NCBI GenBank assembly: GCA_021604725.1
Contig: BQJN01000002.1
Coordinates: 19,241 to 83,240 of the forward strand
Length of the DNA stretch: 64,000 bases
Origin: Lysobacteraceae bacterium
GTDB taxonomy: Bacteria; Pseudomonadota; Gammaproteobacteria; Xanthomonadales; BQJN01
Direction: 5' to 3'
The first letter of the stretch is position 1, and each line of letters begins with the position of its first letter. The translations under genes were made by a program, and so were the position numbers. Positions 1-8,549 of this stretch are shown one piece after another. Under the pieces are notes generated by a model. The model saw nothing but the letters and a program-made list of their open reading frames with translations, was not told the origin of the DNA and did not search any database.

Positions 1-150
1 GTTCCTTTGCTGTGTTTTCGGCCTAATGAAGGATCGCAATATTGGCAGCAAGAATACGGTCAATGGCCAAGTGGGATTGCTAAAAATTGCCAAAAAATAG
101 CTAACATTGAGCGGCCGTCGCGAACACCTGAAATGAGAATGGCGGGCTAG
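1..150 (+). CDS. possible 3' end of a CDS truncated by window start (…PNEGSQYWQQEYGQWPSGIAKNCQKIANIERPSRTPEMRMAG*)
   Basis: Frame 1 open from base 1 to TAG at 148-150; no start visible; identity unknown. Confidence 0.3.
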   Translation, partial: VPLLCFRPNEGSQYWQQEYGQWPSGIAKNCQKIANIERPSRTPEMRMAG

Positions 151-374
151 TTGGTGACGGGCTTGGTTACACCTTTCAAGAGAAACCTGAGGGCCTTTGG
201 GGTCGCCGGCAATCAGGTTTGGAGTCCTTGCCACAAATGGCAGCTCAGTCTTTGGGGGCGGCAGGAGACGGTTTTGGTCGTAGAATTTTCCCCGGTTCTA
301 AGGGGTTTGTATTGGCCCCTTGATCGGGCGAATCAATCTTTCGAACTGGTGTTGCTGGCCGTTGTTTTTTCGTC

Positions 375-980
375 TTACTCACCTTTGATTTCCTCTACTT
401 TGTAAAACTCAATCCATCGGACGTCCTTAGCCGGAATCAGTATGTCACGGGCCCTCAACTGCGTTTCGCTACCGTCACCGCTAACCCACGCAGCCTCTGA
501 GACGTCGAAATGTCCTTCGTCAGGTGTAGGCGGCCAATGCAACACAAAGCATAGCAGCCTTTTACCATTTTCCAAGTGAAGTAGGACATACCCATGCGAG
601 TCCATGAAACGACCATACCAAACCGAATGGTACGACGTTTCTCTCGTAACACTTCGGCTGCGGGCAAGCCGATGAATATAGTCGTTGTTTGCAGCATGTG
701 CGAAAAGCAGTCCTAGACAGAGCCCCCAAAGTACGGAAGAAACCAGAGTTGATGTCTCCGTCCAGGGACCAAGTATCACCCATCGACCCAAGAATAGGGC
801 GATGCCCTCAGTAAGCTTTATGACTACCTGAACAAAGAGCGTGTAGATCAGGGCTTGGATGACATCAGCGAATTGAGACTCTGAGCGATAGGCCGTTAAT
901 CCCCGGAAGACCCACAGCACCAGAAAACCAGGAAGAAGGTATTGAAGTATGTCGATTAGGCCTTCAGATAGGTGCGCCAT
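375..980 (-). CDS. DUF6338-like membrane protein
   Basis: 201 aa ORF; N-terminal hydrophobic segments (LLPGFLVLWVFRGLTAY…) resembling DUF6338 proteins; divergent from the 1070 gene. Confidence 0.65.
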   Translation of the reverse strand: MAHLSEGLIDILQYLLPGFLVLWVFRGLTAYRSESQFADVIQALIYTLFVQVVIKLTEGIALFLGRWVILGPWTETSTLVSSVLWGLCLGLLFAHAANNDYIHRLARSRSVTRETSYHSVWYGRFMDSHGYVLLHLENGKRLLCFVLHWPPTPDEGHFDVSEAAWVSGDGSETQLRARDILIPAKDVRWIEFYKVEEIKGE

Positions 981-1069
981 CGTAGTAGGGACTTGTTATC
1001 CAATAATCACCAACTATGCTATATGTATAACTACATTTCACGCAATTGTAGCTATAGGGTTTGGAATCG

Positions 1070-1579
1070 ATGACCCCACGTTCGACCGATGACCAGCTGC
1101 GCGCTGCCGACGCTATGGTCGGCAAAGCCATACGTGCCTTTAGCGAACTTGAGGTCGAATTGCACTTGTGTCTTCGCGAGTTCCTGCCTCTTGAGTCATA
1201 CGAACACCTCGCAAAAAAGAGGCATCTTTCCATACCGATACTGACATCCGTCGTGTACGCGATGGTCTCAATAGATGTAGCAAAGTTGGAGCCCGTCGAC
1301 CGAGAGCAGTTAGAGACCGACTTACGCGCGTGCTTGGATGAAATAGAAAGCCTATCGAAAACCCGCAACAAATTGGCTCACAGTCCAGTATCAATCTGGC
1401 AGAACTCTGGGTTATTCCCTAGGAGCCGTTACGATGGCGTCGGTATATTTCGCAGCGCAAATGGTAAGGAGCTTCAATTGGATCTGACTAGTATAGAAAC
1501 GTTCGCTTTGGCAACAGTTGAAGCGCGACGAAAGCTCCAAGTGGTCATGTCCCACATTTCGCGATCGAGGGAAGAATGA
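1070..1579 (+). CDS. hypothetical protein with HEPN-like RX4H motif (KTRNKLAHS)
   Basis: ORF; ATG at 1070 (TTG at 1061 also possible); helical protein with RNKLAH near C-terminal half; 4-bp overlap with downstream gene. Confidence 0.65.
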   Translation: MTPRSTDDQLRAADAMVGKAIRAFSELEVELHLCLREFLPLESYEHLAKKRHLSIPILTSVVYAMVSIDVAKLEPVDREQLETDLRACLDEIESLSKTRNKLAHSPVSIWQNSGLFPRSRYDGVGIFRSANGKELQLDLTSIETFALATVEARRKLQVVMSHISRSREE

Positions 1580-2340
1580 AGACTGATAAGGACGCGCAAA
1601 AAGTGTCGATGTCCGTCAGGGTTCGCAAGCCAAGTAAGCACAAGACTCCGGGACGGTTTTTCGGTGTGTTGGCAGGACTAGCAGTCCTCGGCGGTTTCGT
1701 ATCTTATTGGCACTGGGTAAGTGAGATTCATCCGATTGAAAGCGGGGCAGGAACTCTCGGTGACAGTTTCGGGCCGCTAACCTCACTTTTCACTGGGCTG
1801 GCATTCGTCGGTCTAGTAGTCACACTACTTCTCCAAAGGGCCGACTTAAGACACCAGATGATGGAGCTCGAAGAGACTAGGGGCGATGCCAACCGGAGAG
1901 GGATCGAGGCGACCTATTTCCAGATGCTTCGACTGTGGAGCGAATCAGTCCATCAATTGGAAACGAAGAACCATTGCGGTAGGCAGGTAGTCTCGCTATT
2001 TTTCAACAAGATGTCTGGCACTGGCGACCTACAGATACACGAGTCATTCAACGAGGTTTGGCACAATCGAGGGTTTGACGAACTGCTCGAGCCTATTTAC
2101 TCCAAGTTCTTGTTCGAAATACTACTTTTCATCGAGACTAGAACAGAAACCACAGACACTCAGTCAAAAGTTTTGTACCAAAGGCTGTTGCGGGCTCAAT
2201 TATCCAAGAAGGAATTCGAGCTAGTATTGCATATCATTCGACACAAAAAATGCGATTCGGGCCTCGAGCGCCTATTCGGGTCGATTTGCGCGATTGAGAT
2301 GGAGGGCGAAGGCGAGAATAGAGACTTCAACGCAAAGTGA
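1576..2340 (+). CDS. putative phage abortive infection protein-like (putAbiC family) membrane protein
   Basis: 254 aa; two N-terminal TM segments flanking FGPLTSLFTGLAFVGLVVTLLLQRADL; RGIEATYFQMLRLW and YQRLLRAQLSKKEFELV typical of putAbiC. Confidence 0.7.
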   Translation: MKTDKDAQKVSMSVRVRKPSKHKTPGRFFGVLAGLAVLGGFVSYWHWVSEIHPIESGAGTLGDSFGPLTSLFTGLAFVGLVVTLLLQRADLRHQMMELEETRGDANRRGIEATYFQMLRLWSESVHQLETKNHCGRQVVSLFFNKMSGTGDLQIHESFNEVWHNRGFDELLEPIYSKFLFEILLFIETRTETTDTQSKVLYQRLLRAQLSKKEFELVLHIIRHKKCDSGLERLFGSICAIEMEGEGENRDFNAK

Positions 2341-2516
2341 AGGCAAGGCAAGCAAGCAAACCGGGGGAACTTTTGGGGGAACTGGCATTGTGTTCCGTGA
2401 GTTAAATTCATTATTTCCAAGGGCTTATGTTAACTATATGGTAGCGCCCCTGGCACCATTCCTTTCATACGATAGCTCCTAGCCGCGACGAAACTCCAAT
2501 GCTTCGGACGTAGCGC

Positions 2517-3060
2517 TGTGGGCGGAATCGAACGGCGTTGGGTGCTTCGCGAAGGAGTTGGGTGTTGGGTTGGACCCGTGGTGCCACCAACCCTCCATGG
2601 TAGCCACCCGGCCTGCACGTCCATGTGCAGGCGTTTGTCCGCCGCAGAGTGCCTTGGGGCACTCCGCACTGATGGCGGCCAAACCCCTGGGCACCATTCC
2701 TTTGGCTCCTGATACTCATCACTTCGCAGTGGTACGTTTGTGCTTCGGCTTGTCAGGCTGTGGGTGAGCCGGATCCACCAGAACGAGTGACTTAACGTCA
2801 CTCGGTCCCGGCGAACGACGGTACATGGATGTACCGGCTGGGTGCGGTCCAGGTAGGGTTGTTGCCATCATCCTCGCCTATTGGTACAACCGAGGCAATC
2901 GGTCCCGGCGAAGGTCCTTACATGAGGGGGGCTTTCCAGGTCGCGCAACATTAGAGCGAACGCACGGGCAAGCCCTTCTCCCAGCGAGTTGGCGAGCGAC
3001 ACGGGAGAAGGTGGCTGCACGTTTAGGTGCAGACGGATGAGGGGCTCATGCTGGTTGTAG
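2517..3060. repeat. intergenic array of modular hairpins (REP-like)
   Basis: Hairpins at 2611-2632, 2647-2664, 2784-2804, 2819-2836 and 3015-3032; block 2778-2836 is homologous in reverse complement to 11780-11837. Confidence 0.75.
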
Positions 3061-3312
3061 CCTTTTGGATTGAGTGACGACCAGGGTGCTGCGTTGGTGG
3101 TGCCGGAGAAGCCGTCCTTGGCGAAGTGCTGAACTTTGTTGGAGTCTCGAGCCTTGCGCCCAAACGCCGACCGAATGTTTGTCGTGAGAAGGCCGGAAAC
3201 TAATGGGCGTAATGAGCGTTGGACATGCAATGTTTGAGTGTCCAAACTATTGCGCTCATCTACATTTTTTGTGGGCACTGCGTGTTCTGCGATCAATTCG
3301 TGAGGAGTTTGC

Positions 3313-4351
3313 GTGAAACAACGCATCGATGTAGGAACTGATGTTGCGCGGGTTGGTGTTTGGGATGCGTCTTGTGCGGATGATCCGTTGCCGGAGCTTG
3401 GGATTGGCCAGCTTGCGGATGTGATTGCGGAGGATGCGAAGCGGGGGCGGGTGTTTCTTCTGCAGCTTGGGGGTGATTGGGGTGGTTCGGTTGATGTCTA
3501 TGTAGACAGCTCTGTGTGTGACGAGCATTCCGGTGCGATGGAGCGCTTGCCGGGGAAGTTTCTGGTGTCGGCTCCAACGGGTCAAATTGTGGTTGGAGGG
3601 GCTGAGGACTATCGACGTGCAGAACCTGGGATTACGTCCGAGTCCAGCGTTGTCGAGCTGCCGGTTGGCGACTACAGTGTTGAATGCTATGAGTTGAAGA
3701 GCGGGCATCATGAGTATCCAGATGGGCCGTCTTTTGAGGAAGTTAAAAAGGATGTTGGTGCTGAGGCATACGAGTATTACGAGCGCTTCAACAAGGGAAG
3801 CTCTGATTAATTCGAATATGACTCTGGCCTACAGAGCAGTTCGCAATCGAGGCCTTCCTTCGAAAGCATGCTCACTGCCTGGTGAGAAGGAATAACGAAG
3901 AGTGCGGGCTGCTCTGCAGGCCCCGCAGGGCTTGGCCTGAAGCGCACATCTGCGTTGTTCCATCCCTTGCCAAGGGCTACGGCCATTGCCTGCGGAATGC
4001 GCCTAGCAGCTGCACGCTTCAGGTCAAGCAGAGCCGCATTCGAATTGATCAGAGCTTCCCAAGCAAACCCTCCGTGGATTTTTTCTGCCCATTCTCTTTT
4101 TTCCGCTTTGGTATTTCTTTGGGGCCTTAATCGCTGCGGTAATTACCGCTGTGTTGTTCTTCGGGTACTTTCATATTCAGGATTGGAGACAGCGGCGAGA
4201 CCCCAGGTATTGCCTGGTCGACAAAGCGGCACAGTCGGCCAGGGTGCAGGCAGCAGAGACGATGCCACCGGCTTTTGCATTGGTGTTGACACGACTGAGT
4301 TCAAAGGGGCAACTTCAGGGTGGAATCTTGGACTGCTCTCATGTTCAGTGA
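3313..4351 (+). pseudogene. membrane protein gene interrupted by MITE-like element (5' part 3313-3794, 3' part from 4061)
   Basis: ORF 3313-3810 takes its stop codon from inside the element; deleting 3795-4060 plus one AA copy gives one continuous frame …YYERFNKQTLRGFFLPILFFPLWYFFGALIAAVITAVLFFGYFHIQDW… to TGA at 4349-4351. Confidence 0.75.
3795..4060 (+). mobile_element. MITE-like element, copy 1 (266 bp)
   Basis: Terminal inverted repeats GGGAAGCTCTGATTAATTCGAAT / ATTCGAATTGATCAGAGCTTCCC; AA on both sides; no transposase ORF; second copy in opposite orientation at 4766. Confidence 0.85.
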
Positions 4352-4455
4352 ACAGCTACAGTCAGGCTGCGCTGCAGCTATTCTATTTGATGCAAGGACA
4401 AAACCGGCAGCCGCCGGCCTCCTTGAACTCCTGATCTCCCTGTTCACTTATAAAA
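4340..4455. repeat. degenerate copy of the CACAATGAGA-type inverted-repeat element
   Basis: Shares GGCTGCGCTGCAGCTAT…CCGGCAGCCGCCGGCCTCCTTGAACTCCTGATCTCCCTGTT with 7140-7260. Confidence 0.65.
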
Positions 4456-4475
4456 AAGTCGATCCGTCCCCAATC

Positions 4476-5239
4476 ATGTCCAAAAAGCGAAAGTCCAAAT
4501 ACAAAGCCTACGTTCCGCATCCTCGCTACGGAGACAAGCCGGTTTACTCCGGGGAGAGCTTTACGCTTGAAGAGATCCATTCGGCGTTCTGGCGGTACCG
4601 AGGTGAGGCGGTGTTTCCAGAGTCGGCGGTGGCGGCGGATGTGGACAAGCAGAATTACTCGATCTTTCCGCGCAAGGTGTATGTGGACATTGAGAAAGCG
4701 TGCAGGGAATGCGGTAGGCACTTTCTTTTTTACGCTCTGGAACAGCGGTACTGGTTTGAAGAGTTGGGAAGCTCTGATCCATTGGAATACGGCTCTGCTT
4801 GACCTGAAGCGTGCAGCTGCTAGGCGCATTCCGCAGGTAATGGCCGTAGCCCTTGGCAAGGGATGGAACAACGCAGATGTGCGCTTCAGGCCAAGCCCTG
4901 CGGGGCCGGCAGAGCAGCCCGCACTCTATCGTCATGCCTCCTCACCAGGCAGTGAGCATGCTTTCGGAGGAAGGCCTCGATTGCGAACTGCTCTGTAGGC
5001 CAGAGTCATATTCGAATGGGTCAGAGCTTCCCTTGGGATTCTACGTTGATGCGGACTGTGTGAAGTGTGTTGAGTGCAGGAAGGCGGAGCAGCAGGTGAA
5101 GCTGTTGATGCTGGAGTATGAGGCTTTACTGAAGCTAGACAAGCGAGACGGTCAGGAGTCGGCCAGGTTGAAGGAGGTTGCCGAGGAGCTGTTCCGGGTA
5201 GGCTACATCAAGAATCCGGACAAGGCTCGAGGGAAGTAG
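4476..5239 (+). pseudogene. zinc-ribbon domain protein gene interrupted by MITE-like element copy 2
   Basis: 5' part MSKKRKSKYKAYVPHPRYGDKP…YVDIEKACRECGRHFLFYALEQRYWFEEL; 3' part GFYVDADCVKCVECRKAEQQVK…; deleting 4766-5032 plus one TT copy restores EELGFYVDADCVKC in frame. Confidence 0.85.
4766..5032 (-). mobile_element. MITE-like element, copy 2 (267 bp)
   Basis: Reverse complement of 3795-4060 with few differences; ends GGGAAGCTCTGA/TCAGAGCTTCCC; TT on both sides. Confidence 0.87.
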
Positions 5240-5368
5240 TCCAGTCCGGTTGAATTCCTCCGTGTTAACACCACGATCCGCCCGTTTCACCCCATTTTGA
5301 CACTGGCTTCATTGCAAGGGCCTCAGGGTCGACTTATTAATGATTGCACTTAAGACCAATGAGGCTGA

Positions 5369-6820
5369 GTGATCATGAACATGCATACCCAAGGTTGTAC
5401 GAGGGGTATCGCAGTGAGGTGTGTTTCGGTTCTTGCCATAGTATCTGTGCTCGCCTTTCGTTCAGAGGCGGGGATTGATGTTGGGTCGACACCATTGCGG
5501 CCGCCACTCGATGCCGATATCGCTTTGTCAGGGGTCTGGGCCGATTCTTGCGTGCCGGAGAATCTGGCCAAGGTCAACTATCGGCCGAACGAGATCGAAC
5601 TGGTCGTTGGTTTTCATACCTCGCATTATTTCGCCTGCGGCTTCGCCTTTACTCCGTACTCGTTTGATGTTCAGTCGTTAAACATACCGGCAGTGGCGCC
5701 GATTGATTCGGGCACGGTAGTCCTAAGAAAAGAGCAGCTACTGCATGCATCGATGTCTGAATCAGTACAAGTTGAGGTGTCGTTGCCTCCCGCAGTTTCA
5801 CAGTTCGCATACCTGATTACCACAAATTCCGACATCGCGATTTATCGAGTCGATGACTGGACCAAGGTGGCGACGATCCAGACAAACTATGCGGAGCGGC
5901 TTTTTTCGAATCAAAACAACTATTTCATGCTCACGGGCGAAACAACGCCAGGGACCACGTCGGAATCCCTGGGCTATTTGGACTCTGATCTCAATCAAGT
6001 GCTTGCGGTCAGGAGAGGGGCCACTGTTATGGACATCGTGATGATTGACACTGGGTCGCCATGGTTTACTGACGGCGCCTACATGGTCAGCGAAAGCGAC
6101 CCCCGTACTGTTCGTTCCGACTCGTTTCAGACCTACTTGCTCGGTGTTGTTGGTGGCCTGGCGTACTCGGACCGCTATCTGTTTGCCTCGCAGCCCGAGA
6201 TCAACAAGGTTGTTGCCCTGGATCTGACCGATGGAAACATTGTCGAAGAAATCGTCGTCGGGGCAGGGCCGACACTCGCCCATCAAAGCACGGAGCTGGA
6301 TCGCATCATCGTGGCAAATCAGGGCGACCAAAGCATTGGCCTGATAGATGCTGTGACTCGTCAGTTGGTGGCAACATCAGACGTTGATTCACAGATTGCA
6401 CAGTTTACCTTTGCCGACAGTTCGAATCGGTTCTACGCGGTGTTGCGAAATGGCACCATCCAAGGGGTCTCCGCGACAGATGGGCTTGTTACAGATGCTA
6501 TGGCGTTTGTGCAGCCCGCGATTGGGGTGGCAATGAATCAACAGCGCAATGAGCTTTACGTCGTGCTATCCGGAGGGAACGGTACCGACATCGCCGTGGT
6601 CGATGCTCTTACCATGGAGCAGTTGAAGACTGTTCACCTGCCGGACATTACAACATCAATTGCCCACTACACGTCCCGTAGCTATCGCCTACCTGCACCG
6701 CAGGGAATACCCGCTAGACAGATTCCAGTAAACGGCGCTATTTGGCTGTGCCTGCTCCTGGTTCTGGCCTCGGTGATCGGTTTACGCACGCTGCGATCGC
6801 GACAAGCGTTGCGCGATTGA
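5369..6820 (+). CDS. secreted YncE-like beta-propeller protein with C-terminal TM tail
   Basis: 483 aa; signal peptide; repeated blades (VVALDLTDGNIVEEI, IGLIDAVTRQLVATS, IAVVDALTMEQLKTV); C-terminus IPVNGAIWLCLLLVLASVIGLRTLRSRQ. Confidence 0.75.
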   Translation: MIMNMHTQGCTRGIAVRCVSVLAIVSVLAFRSEAGIDVGSTPLRPPLDADIALSGVWADSCVPENLAKVNYRPNEIELVVGFHTSHYFACGFAFTPYSFDVQSLNIPAVAPIDSGTVVLRKEQLLHASMSESVQVEVSLPPAVSQFAYLITTNSDIAIYRVDDWTKVATIQTNYAERLFSNQNNYFMLTGETTPGTTSESLGYLDSDLNQVLAVRRGATVMDIVMIDTGSPWFTDGAYMVSESDPRTVRSDSFQTYLLGVVGGLAYSDRYLFASQPEINKVVALDLTDGNIVEEIVVGAGPTLAHQSTELDRIIVANQGDQSIGLIDAVTRQLVATSDVDSQIAQFTFADSSNRFYAVLRNGTIQGVSATDGLVTDAMAFVQPAIGVAMNQQRNELYVVLSGGNGTDIAVVDALTMEQLKTVHLPDITTSIAHYTSRSYRLPAPQGIPARQIPVNGAIWLCLLLVLASVIGLRTLRSRQALRD

Positions 6821-6917
6821 CGCAGTCTCAACTCATCGGGGCACTGCATGATCGCATGGTTAGGGACCGGGACTCAGTCCTCGCTGAGATTGAAACGCGC
6901 GCTCACGCGCTCGAAGA

Positions 6918-7050
6918 AAATAATCACAATGAGAGAAGGAGGTCAGAGAGGCTGCACTGCAGCTTCACTATTTGATTGAAGATCGAAAAATCCGGCGAAC
7001 TCGCCGGTCTCCCTGACCTCCTGACCTCCTAGTTTCCTGTTTCTTTCAGA
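6918..7050. repeat. CACAATGAGA-type inverted-repeat element, copy
   Basis: aataatcacaatgagagaaggaggtca…ggctgcactgcagc…ccggcgaactcgccgg…; same layout as 7140-7260. Confidence 0.7.
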
Positions 7051-7139
7051 GGGACTGTGTCCGTATTCCCGGCGGCCATCGTTTTGAAACTGGCCCAGTC
7101 AATAAGCTGCCAAACCAACTTCATACGTACTTAAAAGGC

Positions 7140-7260
7140 AAATGATCACAATGAGAGAAGGAGGTCAATGAGGCTGCGCTGCAGCTATGCTGTTTGGTGC
7201 TAGCGTAAAGCCGGCAGCCGCCGGCCTCCTTGAACTCCTGATCTCCCTGTTTCATTTTTC
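7140..7260. repeat. CACAATGAGA-type inverted-repeat element, copy
   Basis: aatgatcacaatgagagaaggaggtcaatgaggctgcgctgcagc…ccggcagccgccggcc…ctgatctccctg; shared with 4340-4455 and related to 38711-39360. Confidence 0.75.
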
Positions 7261-7361
7261 TTAAGTTGACCTACAACCAGCAGCCGTTTCCGTAGCCCTA
7301 TCCAATATCTAGTGCGCTCGGTATCATCATTGGCTTTGTTTCTTCGTTTTACTCGGCGGGA

Positions 7362-8549
7362 TTGGATTTCTTGAACTGGATTAAGACATTGGTGATTTGC
7401 GGCGCGATTGTGGCGTCGGCTGCATTGGCGTTAGCGGCGATATACACTACCGAGCCGACGGCCCAGCGTACCAGCGCATCGCGTGAAACAGCCATGCTGG
7501 TGGAGGTCACCGAGGTAAGCCATGGAACTTACACGCCGACACTTTCGGCGGTTGGGTCAGTGCGTGCAGAGAAAGAAATCATGCTCAGTTCGCGCGTGGC
7601 GGGCGAGATTATTGCAGTCGCTGATGGTTTTTCGCCGGGTGGCTTCGTCGAACAGGGCGAGGTGTTATTGCGTATTGACCCTGCCGATTACGACGCTGCG
7701 TTGACGCAACGCCTTAGCGAGTTACATCAGGCACAAGCAGATTTCGAGCTTGAACTGGGACGCCAGGAGTTGGCCCGCGGGGATTATGAGGAGCTGAAAG
7801 GGTCGATTTCACCTCAATACGAAACCCTGGTGTTGCGACGGCCACAGCTCAATGCGGCTCGAGCCCGCGTCGAGGCCGCAGAGGCCGCGGTAAAACGTGC
7901 CGAGCTGGACCTTGAACGTACTCGTATAAGAGCGCCGTTCGCCGCGCAGGTGCTGACCCGTGAAGTCAACCTGGGCAGCCAGGTTTCGCCGGCTGAAACC
8001 CTCGGGCAATTGGTGGGTACCGATCAATACTGGGTCGAGGTGGCTTTGCCAGCTGCCGATGTGTCCTGGATCCGCTTCCCGGATGCGCAGCAGTCAGAGG
8101 GATCTGTCACCCGAGTCCGAAATCGAACTGCCTGGCCTGAAGGGGTCTACCGCACCGGCTTCGCCAAAAGCCTGATTGGCGCATTGGACAGCCAGACACG
8201 CCTTGCACGAGTGTTGGTCGCCGTGACTGATCCGCTGTCTCAGCTATCCGAGTCCGCCGGACAGCCGCCGCTAATGGTGGGGTCTTTTGTCGAAGCGAAC
8301 ATTGAAGGCCGACCCATAGAGAACGTCATACGGCTCGAACAGGATTACTTGCGCCGCAACGATACTGTGTGGGTCAACGGCAATGGCCAACTCGAAATTC
8401 GCGACGTGGATGTGCTGTTTCGGGACAAGACGTTTGCCTACATCAGAAGCGGTCTGGCTGAGGGCGAACAGGTGGTGATGACAGATCTGGCCACTGTGAT
8501 TGCCGGAGCCGCCCTTCGTTTGGACCGATCAGATAACAGCGATGAGTAA
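7362..8549 (+). CDS. RND efflux transporter periplasmic adaptor subunit (HlyD/MFP family)
   Basis: 395 aa; [43 protein letters not shown] lipoyl-like motif; coupled to RND permease. Confidence 0.9.
   Translation: MDFLNWIKTLVICGAIVASAALALAAIYTTEPTAQRTSASRETAMLVEVTEVSHGTYTPTLSAVGSVRAEKEIMLSSRVAGEIIAVADGFSPGGFVEQGEVLLRIDPADYDAALTQRLSELHQAQADFELELGRQELARGDYEELKGSISPQYETLVLRRPQLNAARARVEAAEAAVKRAELDLERTRIRAPFAAQVLTREVNLGSQVSPAETLGQLVGTDQYWVEVALPAADVSWIRFPDAQQSEGSVTRVRNRTAWPEGVYRTGFAKSLIGALDSQTRLARVLVAVTDPLSQLSESAGQPPLMVGSFVEANIEGRPIENVIRLEQDYLRRNDTVWVNGNGQLEIRDVDVLFRDKTFAYIRSGLAEGEQVVMTDLATVIAGAALRLDRSDNSDE

Noticed and set aside
2868-3711. Overlapping - strand ORFs (152 aa, 151 aa, 94 aa)
   Set aside because: They cross repeat DNA and lie opposite the 3313 gene; composition is not protein-like
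3882-4434. ORFs inside the MITE (MRRNNEECGLLCRPRRAWPEAH…, MFHPLPRATA…), repeated at 4383-4935 on the - strand
   Set aside because: Similarity between the two reflects duplicated element DNA; no transposase features, too short, reading frames run out of the element
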